Source: Taklimakanibacter lacteus (GTDB lineage Bacteria > Pseudomonadota > Alphaproteobacteria > Rhizobiales > Aestuariivirgaceae). Taken from it: DNA of 64,000 nucleotides. Of the stretch, positions 15,209 to 24,713 are shown in pieces. The first letter of the stretch is position 1, and every line of letters starts with the position of its first letter. A program made the translations under genes and the position numbers. Under the pieces are notes generated by a model. It was not told the origin of the DNA and searched no databases. It saw nothing but the letters and a program-made list of their open reading frames with translations. The stretch spans positions 53,602 to 117,601 of the forward strand of contig QOZQ01000017.1 in the NCBI GenBank assembly GCA_003576695.1. The letters run 5' to 3'.

Positions 15209-15799
15209 TCAGAGCCCGCAATTGGTGCGAACGAGAAGTGTGAAGGGATCGATGGCGAACTCCTTCTCCAGGCTGTTGCCGAATTTTGCCAGCCAGCGCT
15301 CCTGCGCGTCATAGGCCAGCTTCTCTCTGGCCTGCGGGCATTCGGCCTTGTCGCCGGAGAGGTTTTGCGCGTGATGCACGAGCTCATGGACGAGGATCGA
15401 GGTTTCCGCTGCCGTATGGCCGGTCCAGCCACGCGGCAGATAAATCGTGCGGGCCTCATCGTCATAGACGGCGAGGACATCATGCCCCTCGTCCATGTGA
15501 TCGGAAGGCACGCCGCGGAACCGCAGGCCGCCGAGACGCGCCTTGGACGCGAATTCGATGTCAGGCAGCGCATCGACTGAGAGCCCGAACTCGACAATGA
15601 GCCAGGACGAAATCTCGCGCAGCATCTGGGCGGACGGCTGGCGGCTCTTGGGCCGTGCCTCGAACGCGATCCTGTAAACGGGGGTAGCTCGGTGTCCGAA
15701 TTCCTCAGACGTCTCGCTCGCAAGGGCAGGGCCGTTCGCGGACATGGATCCTGTCAGAATGAAAAGGGTCAAGAGCGCCGGGAGTGAAGCTTTCATCAT
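15209..15799 (-). CDS. Secreted protein with HExxH motif (DUF6647-like)
   Basis: A 196-residue protein with a signal peptide (MMKASLPALLTLFILTGSMS... cleaved near ALA-SE, residue 27). The zinc-type motif HELVHHAQ lies near residue 140 in a segment reading YLPRGWTGHTAAETSILVHE, typical of small zincin-like proteins of unknown function. Cysteines near the C-terminus (ECPQAREKL and TNCGL) could form a disulfide. The start at 15799 is preceded by AGGAG at 6 bases. I think it belongs to a DUF6647-type group, but that name is from memory. It is upstream of and in the same direction as the dadA-like gene, at 88 bases. Confidence 0.65.
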   Translation of the reverse strand: MMKASLPALLTLFILTGSMSANGPALASETSEEFGHRATPVYRIAFEARPKSRQPSAQMLREISSWLIVEFGLSVDALPDIEFASKARLGGLRFRGVPSDHMDEGHDVLAVYDDEARTIYLPRGWTGHTAAETSILVHELVHHAQNLSGDKAECPQAREKLAYDAQERWLAKFGNSLEKEFAIDPFTLLVRTNCGL

Positions 15800-15971
15800 C
15801 CTGCTCTCCTCTATCGTGGAGATTGCTCGACGTGCCGGGAACGATATCATCGGCAACAGGGGAAAAGCGGTGAGGAAACTCACATTTTGAACGGAACACC
15901 TCCGATTGGGCGCCTTCCGCGTTTCCCGGATTCCGTCTAACCTCCGAGGCGGCAACCTTCTGGAGGCGCGC

Positions 15972-16322
15972 ATGGGGCGATTGACGACGCATATTCTGGA
16001 TACGGCCCTCGGCCGGCCGGCCAAGGGTCTGAAGATCGAGCTGTGGGCGCTCGATGACGGGCCCTCGCTCATCAAGACCGTGGTCAGCAACCAGGATGGC
16101 CGGGTCGATGCGCCACTCCTCGACGGCGAGGACCTCAAGGTCGGCCAGTATGAATTGCGCTTCCATGCCGGCGCCTATCTGAAGGCCAATGGCGTAGCCT
16201 TGTCCGAGCCGCCCTTCCTCGATGTCATTCCGCTGCGCTTCGGCATCGCCAGCAAGGCCGAGCACTATCATGTGCCGCTGCTGCTCTCGCCCTATGGCTA
16301 TTCGACCTATCGCGGCAGCTGA
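15972..16322 (+). CDS. uraH: 5-hydroxyisourate hydrolase
   Basis: A 116-residue transthyretin-like enzyme that opens 5-hydroxyisourate to OHCU, the second step of urate breakdown. Family hallmarks are the N-terminal [14 protein letters not shown] (catalytic His) and the C-terminal Tyr-Arg-Gly-Ser (YRGS) end. The ATG at 15972 is preceded by GGAGG at 5 bases. The stop overlaps the start of the LysR gene by one base. uraD and puuD, which supply the neighbouring steps, lie about 11-12 kb downstream in the same direction. Confidence 0.95.
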   Translation: MGRLTTHILDTALGRPAKGLKIELWALDDGPSLIKTVVSNQDGRVDAPLLDGEDLKVGQYELRFHAGAYLKANGVALSEPPFLDVIPLRFGIASKAEHYHVPLLLSPYGYSTYRGS

Positions 16323-17248
16323 TGCCGGGTCCCCAGTCCCTGCTGCCCATCGCCTATCGCTATTTCGCCGCGGTGGCGGAGGCGGGATCGGTGCGCGGCG
16401 CCGCCCAGATGCTGAATGTCGCCGCTTCCGCCATCAGCCGCCAGATCATCCTGCTCGAGAAGCAATTCGATCTGCCTCTGTTCGAGCGCCATGGCCGCGG
16501 CTTGACGCTGTCGGCCACGGGCGAAGTGCTGCTCGGCGGGCTCAAATCGGCGGTGCAGGTCCATGAAGCGACGCTCGATCACCTCGACGCGCTGCGCGGC
16601 CTCAAGCGCGGCCGCATCCGCATCGCGACTGTCGAGAGCATCTCGGTCTCGGCCCTGCCCGATCTCCTCTCCCGTTTTGCCGCCGATTATCCGGGCATCG
16701 AGATCGCCGTGACGGTCGCGGGCTCGGATGCGGTGACCGACCTCGTCCGCAGCCACGATGCCGATCTCGGCTTCACCTTCAATCCGGCGACGCTCGAGGG
16801 TCTCGATGTCAGGCTGACGAAGGAGATGCCGTTGGGCGCCATCATGCGGCGCGACCACCCGCTGGCGCGCGAGCGCAGACTGCTCTTCTCCCATTGCCTC
16901 GCCTATCCCGTCGCCTGGCCGGCGCGGGGTTTGAGTCTGCGGGGCATTCTCGACAAACTGCAGGCCGCGGCCAGGATCGAGCCGCCGCATGCCTTCGAGT
17001 GCAATTCGCTGCGCCTGATGGCGGCCCTTGCCCGGCGCGGCCGCTGTATCGCCTTCCAGACGCGCATCGGCATCGAGCAGGAAATCGCCGACGGCAGCCT
17101 GGTCTTCGTGCCGCTCGCCAATCGCCGCATCCCGCCCGACCGGCTGACCATCGTACATCGAAGGGGCAGTGCCGCAGGCCTTGCGGCCGGCGCCTTTCTC
17201 GATCGCGCGGTGAAGCACTTCCAGGCAAAGGAGAATGTACGAAAATAG
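16322..17248 (+). CDS. LysR-family transcriptional regulator, probable purine catabolism regulator
   Basis: A 308-residue LysR regulator. The N-terminal winged helix-turn-helix (about residues 8-67) contains AEAGSVRGAAQMLNVAASAI and the recognition section SRQIILLEKQFDLPLFERHG; the remainder is the periplasmic-binding-protein-like effector domain. Translation is probably coupled to uraH through a TGATG junction. It sits between uraH and xdhA, so urate or a related purine intermediate is a reasonable effector, but this is inferred from position. An inverted pair of 8-mers at 17236-17243 and 17278-17285, overlapping its own 3' end, is a candidate target. Confidence 0.88.
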   Translation: MPGPQSLLPIAYRYFAAVAEAGSVRGAAQMLNVAASAISRQIILLEKQFDLPLFERHGRGLTLSATGEVLLGGLKSAVQVHEATLDHLDALRGLKRGRIRIATVESISVSALPDLLSRFAADYPGIEIAVTVAGSDAVTDLVRSHDADLGFTFNPATLEGLDVRLTKEMPLGAIMRRDHPLARERRLLFSHCLAYPVAWPARGLSLRGILDKLQAAARIEPPHAFECNSLRLMAALARRGRCIAFQTRIGIEQEIADGSLVFVPLANRRIPPDRLTIVHRRGSAAGLAAGAFLDRAVKHFQAKENVRK

Positions 17249-17285
17249 CGCACGGACTGTGGCATTTATTCTCCTTCTTCGTACA
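17236..17285. promoter_or_regulatory. Inverted half-sites upstream of xdhA, candidate regulator binding region
   Basis: TGTACGAA (17236-17243) and TTCGTACA (17278-17285) are perfect reverse complements. Their centres are 42 bases apart, about four helical turns. They lie at the end of the LysR gene and 45 bases before the xdhA start, where an operator or activator site would be expected. No clear -35/-10 pair was identified. Confidence 0.4.
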
Positions 17286-17329
17286 GGAGCGGCAATGCTA
17301 GGCTATTCGACAGCAGTCTGGAGAAAGCC

Positions 17330-18808
17330 ATGACGGCGAGGAACAGCATCAGATTTCTTCGCCGCGGTGAAGTCGTTGAACTCACCGCTGTCGCACCGAT
17401 TCGCACTGTGCTGGACTATCTGAGGCTGGAAGAGGGCGCCCGCGGCACTAAAGAAGGATGCTGCGAGGGCGATTGTGGCGCCTGCACGGTGGCGCTGGGT
17501 TCCCTGAAGGACGGCAGGCTCGTCTATGAGCCGGTCAATGCCTGCATCCTCCTGCTCGGCCAGATTGACGGCAAGGAACTGGTCACCGTCGATGATCTGA
17601 GCGTGAGCGGCAAGTTGCACCCGATCCAGCAGGCGCTGGTCGATCATCATGGCTCGCAATGCGGCTTCTGCACGCCGGGCTTCGTGATGAGCCTGTTCCC
17701 GCTCTATCAGTCGGGCGCTGTTGCCAACCGTAAGATGGTCGTCGATCAGCTGGCCGGCAATCTCTGCCGCTGCACCGGCTACCGCCCGATCGTCGAGGCG
17801 GCCCTTGCCGCCTGCACGGGTAAGCCCGACGATGCCTGGTCGGAAGCGAGGCTTGAGATCGCCCAGACGCTCGCGGGCTTCGATGATGGCACCGATCTCT
17901 TCATCGGCGATGACGAGGAGTTCTTCGCAGCACCTGCCTTTGACGAAGCGTTGGCGCGCCTTACCGAAAAGCATCCCGATGCCGTGATCCTGTCCGGCGC
18001 TACCGATGTGGGCCTGTGGATCACCAAGCAGCTGCGGCCGATCCGCAAGATCATCTTCCTTGGCCGCATGCGCTCGCTGCGCGAGATCGTCGAGACGATC
18101 GACAGCGTGAGGATCGGCGCTGCCGTTACTTATGCCGAGGCCGAGCCGAGCTTTGCCGCAATCGATCCCGATCTTGCCGAGCTCCTGCGCCGCATCGGCT
18201 CGAAACAGGTGCGCGCGACCGGCACGGTTGGCGGCAATATCGCCAATGGCTCGCCGATCGGCGACACGCCGCCGGCATTGATTGCGCTCGGCGCCGGACT
18301 TGAACTGCGCAAAGGCAGGCAAACACGCGCACTGCCGATCGAGGATTTCTTCATCGCTTACGGCAAGCAGGATCGTTCGCCAGGCGAAGTCGTCGCCGGT
18401 GTGAGCATTCCGATGCTGAAACGCGGCGAGGCCTTCCGCTGCTACAAGATCACCAAGCGCTTCGACCAGGATATCTCCTCGGTCTTGGGTGCGTTCAAAT
18501 TCGGCATCGCGCAGGGCCGGATAACCGAAGCGCGCATCGCCTATGGCGGCATGGCGGCGACGCCCAAGCGTGCGCTCAAGACCGAAACCGCCGTGAAGTC
18601 GTTGTCGCTCGATGACCCGGCGGGTTGGGCCGCGGCCGCTGACAGGCTTGCCGAGGATTTCCAGCCCATCGATGATCACCGCGCCAGTGCCGCCTATCGG
18701 TCCGAGACGGCGCGCAATCTGCTCATCAAGGCCTTGACCGAGATGGCGGGCGAGGCGACGCGTAACACGCGCATCACCGGCATGAGGGAATTCGCCCATG
18801 CCGGCTAA
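17330..18808 (+). CDS. xdhA: Xanthine dehydrogenase small subunit (2Fe-2S and FAD)
   Basis: A 492-residue electron-transfer subunit of the molybdenum enzyme that oxidises hypoxanthine and xanthine to urate. The plant-type 2Fe-2S cluster site GCCEGDCGACTVAL has Cys44, Cys49 and Cys52; the second cluster site comprises QCGFCTPGFVMSL and CRCTGYRPIVEAA near residues 105-150. The FAD-binding domain (about 190-370, with GGNIANGSPIGDTPPALIAL) and the C-terminal CO-dehydrogenase-flavoprotein-like domain follow. The coding end overlaps the xdhB start by 11 bases. The length agrees with other bacterial XdhA proteins. Confidence 0.96.
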   Translation: MTARNSIRFLRRGEVVELTAVAPIRTVLDYLRLEEGARGTKEGCCEGDCGACTVALGSLKDGRLVYEPVNACILLLGQIDGKELVTVDDLSVSGKLHPIQQALVDHHGSQCGFCTPGFVMSLFPLYQSGAVANRKMVVDQLAGNLCRCTGYRPIVEAALAACTGKPDDAWSEARLEIAQTLAGFDDGTDLFIGDDEEFFAAPAFDEALARLTEKHPDAVILSGATDVGLWITKQLRPIRKIIFLGRMRSLREIVETIDSVRIGAAVTYAEAEPSFAAIDPDLAELLRRIGSKQVRATGTVGGNIANGSPIGDTPPALIALGAGLELRKGRQTRALPIEDFFIAYGKQDRSPGEVVAGVSIPMLKRGEAFRCYKITKRFDQDISSVLGAFKFGIAQGRITEARIAYGGMAATPKRALKTETAVKSLSLDDPAGWAAAADRLAEDFQPIDDHRASAAYRSETARNLLIKALTEMAGEATRNTRITGMREFAHAG

Positions 18809-21110
18809 AGTGAAACGGATCGCGACGGATACGGTTGGGCTGGCGCTCGCTCACGACTCCGCCGAGCTGCATGTCCAGGGCAAGGCCGTCTATATCGACG
18901 ACATGCGCGAACCTGAAGGCACGCTGCATGTGGCGCCGGGTTATGCGGCGCTGGGGGCCAAGGGCCGCATCACTGTATGCGACCTCTCCGCAGTCCGCGC
19001 CTTTCCGGGCGTCGTCGCGGTGCTCACCGCCGGCGACATACCGGGTATCAATGATTGCAGCCCTGCCATGGGCGATGATCCGATCCTGGCGGATGGCGAA
19101 ATCCTGTTCCACGGCCAGGTGGTCTTCGCCGTGATCGCCGAGACGCGCGATGCCGCGCGCCGCGCCGCAAGGCTGGCGAAGATCGAGATCGCCGGGGAAC
19201 TGGCTGCGATCACGGTCGAAGATGCGCTGGAGCAGGGCACTGAGGATGTCCTGCCGCCTTACGAATTCAGGCGCGGTGATCCGGGCAAGCTGATCGCCGC
19301 CTCCAAGTCGACGATTTCCGACTCGTTCCATGTCGGTGGCCAGGAGCATTTCTATCTCGAGGGCCAGGTGGCGCTGGCGGTGCCGGAAGAAGCCGGCGGC
19401 ATGCTCGTCTATTCCTCGACCCAGCACCCGACCGAAATGCAGCATTGTGTCGCCAAGATGCTGAAAGTGGCGGACGCCTTCGTGACCTGCGAGTGCCGGC
19501 GCATGGGCGGCGGCTTCGGCGGCAAGGAAAGCCAGGCGGCGCAATGGGCGGCGCTGGCCGCTTTGGGCGCCCGCATCACCGGGCGCCCGGTCAAATGCCG
19601 GCTCGACCGCGACGATGACATGATCATGACCGGCAAGCGCCATGACCTGCGCATCGATTATCGGGCAGCGCATGACAGGACCGGAAGGCTCACCGCCGTC
19701 GATGCGGCCCTTCTGGCGCGCTGCGGCTATTCGGCCGATCTGTCGCTCGGCGTCAATGACCGGGCGATGTTTCATGCCGACAACGCCTATTATTATCCGG
19801 CCGTTCGGATCAAATCGCGGCGGCTGCGCACCAATACGGTGTCGAACACGGCCTTTCGCGGCTTCGGCGGACCGCAGGGCATGATGCTGGCCGAACGCAT
19901 GATGGATCAGATCGCCCATCGTCTGGAGCTCGACCCCCTCGATGTGCGCAAGCGCAATTTCTATGCGCCGGGCCGCGACCGCACCCCCTATGGCATGAAG
20001 GTCGTGGACAATATCATCCACGACGTGGTGGCCGAGCTCGAAAAGACCAGCGATTACCGCGCGCGGCGTGAGGCCGTCAGGGCCTTCAATGCGAAGAACC
20101 AGGTCCTGAAGAAGGGACTGGCGCTGACGCCGGTCAAATTCGGCATCTCCTTCACCCTCATCCATCTCAACCAGGCGGGCGCGCTCGTCCATCTCTATAC
20201 CGATGGCTCGGTGCATCTCAATCACGGCGGCACCGAGATGGGGCAGGGCCTCTATATCAAGGTGGCGCAAGTGGTGGCCGAGGAGTTCGGCATCGATCCG
20301 GAGCGTGTCAAGATCACGGCAACGACGACCGGCAAGGTGCCGAACACCTCGCCGACCGCGGCTTCCTCGGGCTCCGACCTCAACGGCATGGCGGCGCAGG
20401 AGGCGGCGGCACGCATCAAGGCGCGGCTCGTCGATTTCGCCGCGCGCGAATGGAAGGTGAAGCCAGCGCAGATCCGCTTCGCCAAGGGACGGGTGATCAT
20501 CGGCAATCAGAGCGTGACCCTTGCCGAGCTTGCCAGGCGCGCTCATCAGGCCCGTATCCAGCTCTCATCGACGGGCTTCTACGCGACGCCCGGCATCACC
20601 TGGGACCGCGACAAGGTGAAGGGCAAGCCGTTTTTCTATTTCGCCTATGGCGCGTCCTGCTCGGAAGTGACGATCGACACGCTGACAGGCGAGATGCGCG
20701 TCGATCGCGTCGACATACTTCATGATGTTGGCCGCTCCCTCAATCCGGCGATCGATCTGGGCCAGATCGAAGGCGGCTTCGTCCAGGGCATGGGCTGGCT
20801 CACCACCGAAGAGCTGGTCTTCGATACGCAAGGCCGGCTCAGCACCCATGCGCCCTCGACCTACAAGATCCCCTGCGCCTCCGACGTGCCGGAGGATTTC
20901 CGGGTCAAGCTCTTCGCCTCGGCCGGCAACCCGGCCAGCACCATCTACCGCTCCAAGGCGGTGGGCGAGCCGCCTTTGATGCTGGCGCTGTCGGTCTTCT
21001 CGGCGATCACCGATGCCATTGCCTCGCTGAAGCCGGGCTGCATGCCGCCGCTCGAAGCGCCGGCGACACCGGAAGCGATCATGAAGGCGGTAAAGGCCAT
21101 GTCGCCATGA
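18798..21110 (+). CDS. xdhB: Xanthine dehydrogenase large subunit (molybdopterin-binding)
   Basis: A 770-residue catalytic subunit. It carries the molybdopterin-binding glycine motifs RRMGGGFGGKESQ (about residue 233), TAFRGFGGPQGM (about residue 350) and GGTEMGQGLYIKVAQ (about residue 478), and the active-site glutamate of KAVGEPPLMLALSV near the C-terminus. It assembles with XdhA and receives sulfurated molybdenum cofactor from XdhC. The end overlaps xdhC as ATGA. The protein is full length with no disruption visible. Confidence 0.96.
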   Translation: MPAKVKRIATDTVGLALAHDSAELHVQGKAVYIDDMREPEGTLHVAPGYAALGAKGRITVCDLSAVRAFPGVVAVLTAGDIPGINDCSPAMGDDPILADGEILFHGQVVFAVIAETRDAARRAARLAKIEIAGELAAITVEDALEQGTEDVLPPYEFRRGDPGKLIAASKSTISDSFHVGGQEHFYLEGQVALAVPEEAGGMLVYSSTQHPTEMQHCVAKMLKVADAFVTCECRRMGGGFGGKESQAAQWAALAALGARITGRPVKCRLDRDDDMIMTGKRHDLRIDYRAAHDRTGRLTAVDAALLARCGYSADLSLGVNDRAMFHADNAYYYPAVRIKSRRLRTNTVSNTAFRGFGGPQGMMLAERMMDQIAHRLELDPLDVRKRNFYAPGRDRTPYGMKVVDNIIHDVVAELEKTSDYRARREAVRAFNAKNQVLKKGLALTPVKFGISFTLIHLNQAGALVHLYTDGSVHLNHGGTEMGQGLYIKVAQVVAEEFGIDPERVKITATTTGKVPNTSPTAASSGSDLNGMAAQEAAARIKARLVDFAAREWKVKPAQIRFAKGRVIIGNQSVTLAELARRAHQARIQLSSTGFYATPGITWDRDKVKGKPFFYFAYGASCSEVTIDTLTGEMRVDRVDILHDVGRSLNPAIDLGQIEGGFVQGMGWLTTEELVFDTQGRLSTHAPSTYKIPCASDVPEDFRVKLFASAGNPASTIYRSKAVGEPPLMLALSVFSAITDAIASLKPGCMPPLEAPATPEAIMKAVKAMSP

Positions 21111-22090
21111 AGGTCTGGCCCCATGTCGTTCAGGCGCTTGAGGCAGGCGAGTCCTGCGCCATGATATCGGTCTGGCGCACCGAAGGCTCAGCACCGCGCG
21201 AAGCGGGTGCCAGGCTCGTTCTCACCGTGAGAGGGTTCCATGGCACGATCGGAGGCGGCGCGCTTGAATGGCGTGCACTTGCCGAAGCGCAGAAGAAGAT
21301 GGCGCGGGGCCGCTCGCTCACCCGTACCGCCCATGCGCTGGGGCCAGAGCTTGGCCAGTGCTGCGGCGGGCGGGTCGAGCTCCTGACGGAAGTTTTCGAC
21401 ATGACCGCGCTGGAGGCGGCACGGGAACTGGCAAATGCCGAATCTTTGGGCGCTTTTGCCACCGAGAGTCATTTGCAATCCGATCACGTTCTCCGCATCA
21501 TCACAGCCGGGCCCCGGCAGGCCGGCAATATCATGGTCGAGCATTTTGGCGAGGAAAGACGGTCGCTTTATCTCTTCGGCGCGGGCCATGTCGGGCGCGC
21601 CCTCATCCTGGCGCTCGCCCCTTTGCCCTTCGCCACACGCTGGATTGACACCCGCCCCGATGCGTTCCCCGCCGCCATGCCGGCCCATGTCGTGCCGGTT
21701 GCCGTGCTCGATCCCGTCGCCGAGCTTGGCGCGGCGCCATCCGGCACCTTCCTGCTGATCATGACGCACAGCCATGCGCTCGACCTCGCGATCGCCGAGC
21801 GGGCCTTGCGTGACGAGCGCTTTCCCTATGTCGGACTGATCGGCAGCGCCAGCAAGCGCGCCCGGTTCCTGAGCCGCCTGCGTCAGGCGGGCATAGAAGA
21901 TGAGCGCTTCGCCGCCTTCAAATGCCCCATTGGCCTCTCCGGCATCCGCGCGAAGGAACCGGCGATCATTGCCGCCTCTGCCGTGGCGGAGCTTCTGGAG
22001 CGGGATGAGATGTTGAGAACCGGCCGGAATCTTCCCGCAGACGCGCAAACGCCCTATAGAATGAACCAAAAAAAGGGCCAGGGTGGGTGA
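21107..22090 (+). CDS. xdhC: Xanthine dehydrogenase accessory protein XdhC
   Basis: A 327-residue chaperone that protects and inserts sulfurated molybdenum cofactor into XdhAB. It has the N-terminal XdhC/CoxI segment (SAPREAGARLVLT, then GTIGGGALEW) with the conserved cysteine region QCCGGRVELL near residue 84, and a C-terminal Rossmann domain beginning YLFGAGHVGRALI. It overlaps both neighbours by four bases (ATGA at its start, GTGA at its end), tying xdhABC to the downstream transporter genes in one translationally coupled run. Confidence 0.95.
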   Translation: MKVWPHVVQALEAGESCAMISVWRTEGSAPREAGARLVLTVRGFHGTIGGGALEWRALAEAQKKMARGRSLTRTAHALGPELGQCCGGRVELLTEVFDMTALEAARELANAESLGAFATESHLQSDHVLRIITAGPRQAGNIMVEHFGEERRSLYLFGAGHVGRALILALAPLPFATRWIDTRPDAFPAAMPAHVVPVAVLDPVAELGAAPSGTFLLIMTHSHALDLAIAERALRDERFPYVGLIGSASKRARFLSRLRQAGIEDERFAAFKCPIGLSGIRAKEPAIIAASAVAELLERDEMLRTGRNLPADAQTPYRMNQKKGQGG

Positions 22091-23640
22091 CGGACAAGGA
22101 CGGCAAAGACCATCTTCTTGAAGCGCTTCACATTGTGAAGATCTTCGGCACCTTGCGCGCCAATGACGATGTTTCGCTTTTTGTGCGGCCGGGCGAGATC
22201 CATGCGCTGCTCGGCGAGAATGGCGCCGGCAAGTCGACGCTGGTCAAGATCATCTATGGCGCGCTGCAGCCGACCTCGGGCGAATTGCGCTGGCAGGGAG
22301 AGCCCGTCACCATCGGATCCCCCGCCCAAGCCCGCAAGCTCGGCATCGGCATGGTGTTCCAGCACTTCTCGCTGTTCGAGGCGCTGACCGTCGCCGAGAA
22401 TATCGCGCTGGCCTTGCCGGGCGCCTTCGACATCGCGGCACTTTCGCAGCGCATCAGGACGATCTCGAGGGACTATGGCCTGCCGCTCGAGCCGTCGGCC
22501 ACGGTCGGCGATCTTTCGGTCGGCGAGCGTCAGCGCATCGAGATCATCCGCTGCCTGCTGCAGGAGCCCAAGCTCCTGATCATGGATGAGCCGACCGCCG
22601 TGCTCACCCCGCAGGAGGCCGACCAGCTCTTCCTGGTGCTCGAGCGGCTGGCGAAGGAAGGCTGCTCCATTCTTTATATTTCGCATCGCCTCGAAGAGGT
22701 GAAGCGGCTCTGCCAGTCGGCGACCATTTTGCGCCAGGGCAAGGTTGTCGCCTGCGTCGATCCGCGCAAGGAGACGGCGGCAAGCCTGGCGCGGCTGATG
22801 GTGGGCAGCGATATCCATGTCGTGCACCCCAAGGCGAAACCCAGATCCGGGCCTGCGCGCCTGGTGCTCGACAAGCTCAGCCTGGCGCAGGATGGTCCCT
22901 TCGGCGTCGGCTTGCGCGACATCTCGCTGAGTGTCGCCGGCGGCGAGGTCGTCGCCATTGCCGGTGTCGCCGGCAACGGACAGTCGGAATTCTTCGACGC
23001 GATCTCCGGCGAAAAGCCGCTCGCCCGCAATGAGGCGCTGCTGATCGACGGCAAGCCCTGCGGCCGTCTGTCGATCACGGCGCGGCGCCGGATGGGTGCG
23101 GCCTTCGTGCCGGAGGAGCGCTTGGGCCACGGCGCCGTGCCGGCCTTCCGGCTCTCCGAGAATGTCATCCTGACGCGCTATGCTTCCGACAAGGATCTGA
23201 CTCGATCCGGCACCATCGGCCGCGACGCGGCCGCCAATGTCGCCGAGCGCGTGATCAAGTCCTATGACGTCCGCAAGGGCAAGCCCGATCCCGAGGCGCG
23301 CGCTCTATCGGGCGGCAACTTGCAGAAATTCGTCGTCGGGCGCGAGCTCGACCGCAACCCGGCGGTGCTGGTCGTCAACCAGCCGACCTGGGGCGTCGAT
23401 GCGGGAGCGGCGGCCACCATTCGCCAGGCCCTGATCGACCTGGCGCGGGCGGGCTCGGCGGTCCTGGTGATCAGCCAGGATCTCGACGAGATATTCGAGA
23501 TCGCCGACCGCATCGCGGTGATCTCGCGCGGCCAGTTGTCGGAAGCCTATCCGGCCTCCGAACTGACGCGTGAGAAGATTGGCCTCCTGATGGCGGGCGA
23601 GCATGAGATGCGGGAGGAGCGCCATGCAGCTCGTGCTTGA
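22087..23640 (+). CDS. ABC transporter ATPase, purine/nucleoside (BMP-type) uptake
   Basis: A 517-residue protein with two fused nucleotide-binding domains. The first has Walker A GENGAGKSTLVKI, signature LSVGERQRIEI and Walker B LLIMDEPTAVLTP. The second has a degenerate Walker A (GVAGNGQSEFFDAI) and signature LSGGNLQKFVVGREL. This asymmetry is typical of the RbsA/NupA-like ATPases that work with BMP-type binding proteins. It starts at GTG (22087), overlapping the xdhC stop as GTGA. Its place between xdhABC and puuD indicates purine base or nucleoside import. Confidence 0.92.
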   Translation: MTDKDGKDHLLEALHIVKIFGTLRANDDVSLFVRPGEIHALLGENGAGKSTLVKIIYGALQPTSGELRWQGEPVTIGSPAQARKLGIGMVFQHFSLFEALTVAENIALALPGAFDIAALSQRIRTISRDYGLPLEPSATVGDLSVGERQRIEIIRCLLQEPKLLIMDEPTAVLTPQEADQLFLVLERLAKEGCSILYISHRLEEVKRLCQSATILRQGKVVACVDPRKETAASLARLMVGSDIHVVHPKAKPRSGPARLVLDKLSLAQDGPFGVGLRDISLSVAGGEVVAIAGVAGNGQSEFFDAISGEKPLARNEALLIDGKPCGRLSITARRRMGAAFVPEERLGHGAVPAFRLSENVILTRYASDKDLTRSGTIGRDAAANVAERVIKSYDVRKGKPDPEARALSGGNLQKFVVGRELDRNPAVLVVNQPTWGVDAGAAATIRQALIDLARAGSAVLVISQDLDEIFEIADRIAVISRGQLSEAYPASELTREKIGLLMAGEHEMREERHAARA

Positions 23641-24709
23641 GAAGCGGCCTGAGCGTTCCCGGCGGATGGCATTGCTGTCACCGCTTCTCGCCATCCTGCT
23701 CACGGTGATCACCGGCGCCGTCATCTTCGCGCTGCGCGGCATCGAGCCGCTGCACGGGCTCAATGTCTATTTCATCGAGCCCTTGACGCAAATATGGTCG
23801 CTCGAGCAGCTGGTGGTGAAGGCGACGCCGCTGGTGCTCATCGGTGTCGGTCTTGCGGTCTGCTACACCGCCAATGTCTGGAATATCGGCGCTGAAGGTC
23901 AGTTCACTTTCGGCGCCATTCTGGGCGGAATGATCCTCGTCCTGTTCCCCGCCTGGCAATCGCCGCTGACGCTCGTGATGATGCTGCTCTTTGGCATATT
24001 GGGCGGCATGATCTACGGCGCGATCCCGGCCTTGCTCAAGATACGCTTCAATGCCAATGAGATCCTCACCTCGCTGATGCTGGTCTATGTCGTGCAATTT
24101 CTGCTCGACTGGCTGGTGCGTGGCCCATGGCGCGACCCGCAAGGCTTCAACTTCCCCAAGACGATCACCTTCGAGGGCTTGCAGCTTCTGCCCATGCTGT
24201 CGGGATCGATTCATCTGGGCGCCGTCTTCGCCGTGCTCGCAGCGCTGGTCCTCGCTTTCGTGATGGGCCGCATGCTGAAGGGGTTCGAGGTGCGCGTTGT
24301 CGGCAATGCGCCGCGCGCCGCCCGCTTTGCCGGCTTCTCGCGCCCCCGCACCATCCTGTTCTGCTTCCTGCTGTCAGGCGGCCTTGCCGGCCTCGCCGGC
24401 ATCACCGAGGTGGCGAGCGTTGTGGGGCAGCTGCAGCCGCAGATCTCGCCGGGCTATGGCTTCACGGCGATCATCGTCGCCTTTCTCGGCCGCCTCAATC
24501 CTTTGGGCGCGCTGGCCGCCGGCCTGATGCTTGCCTTGAGCTATCTGGGTGGCGAGGCGGCGCAAGTGTCGCTCGGCCTCTCCGACCGCATCGCCAAGGT
24601 GTTCCAGGGCATATTGCTCTTCTATATATTGGCCTGCGACACGCTCATCCTCTATCGTTTCCGCTGGCTGAAGCCGCAAGCCTTAGCCGCAACGCAACCG
24701 GCGGAGTGA
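23624..24709 (+). CDS. ABC transporter permease, purine/nucleoside uptake (first subunit)
   Basis: A 361-residue inner-membrane permease of the BPD_transp_2 (branched-chain amino acid / simple sugar) family with about eight to ten hydrophobic segments. The conserved NVWNIGAEGQFTFGAI motif lies near residue 85. I chose the ATG at 23624 because GGGAGGAG ends four bases before it. The start lies inside the ATPase gene by 17 bases, so translation is coupled. It forms a heterodimeric channel with the following permease. Confidence 0.92.
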   Translation: MQLVLEKRPERSRRMALLSPLLAILLTVITGAVIFALRGIEPLHGLNVYFIEPLTQIWSLEQLVVKATPLVLIGVGLAVCYTANVWNIGAEGQFTFGAILGGMILVLFPAWQSPLTLVMMLLFGILGGMIYGAIPALLKIRFNANEILTSLMLVYVVQFLLDWLVRGPWRDPQGFNFPKTITFEGLQLLPMLSGSIHLGAVFAVLAALVLAFVMGRMLKGFEVRVVGNAPRAARFAGFSRPRTILFCFLLSGGLAGLAGITEVASVVGQLQPQISPGYGFTAIIVAFLGRLNPLGALAAGLMLALSYLGGEAAQVSLGLSDRIAKVFQGILLFYILACDTLILYRFRWLKPQALAATQPAE

Positions 24710-24713
24710 CCCC

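Noticed and set aside
17303..20546. Open frames of 498 and 590 codons antisense to xdhA and xdhB
   Set aside because: Both lie opposite unmistakable xanthine dehydrogenase genes and show only composition-driven sequence.
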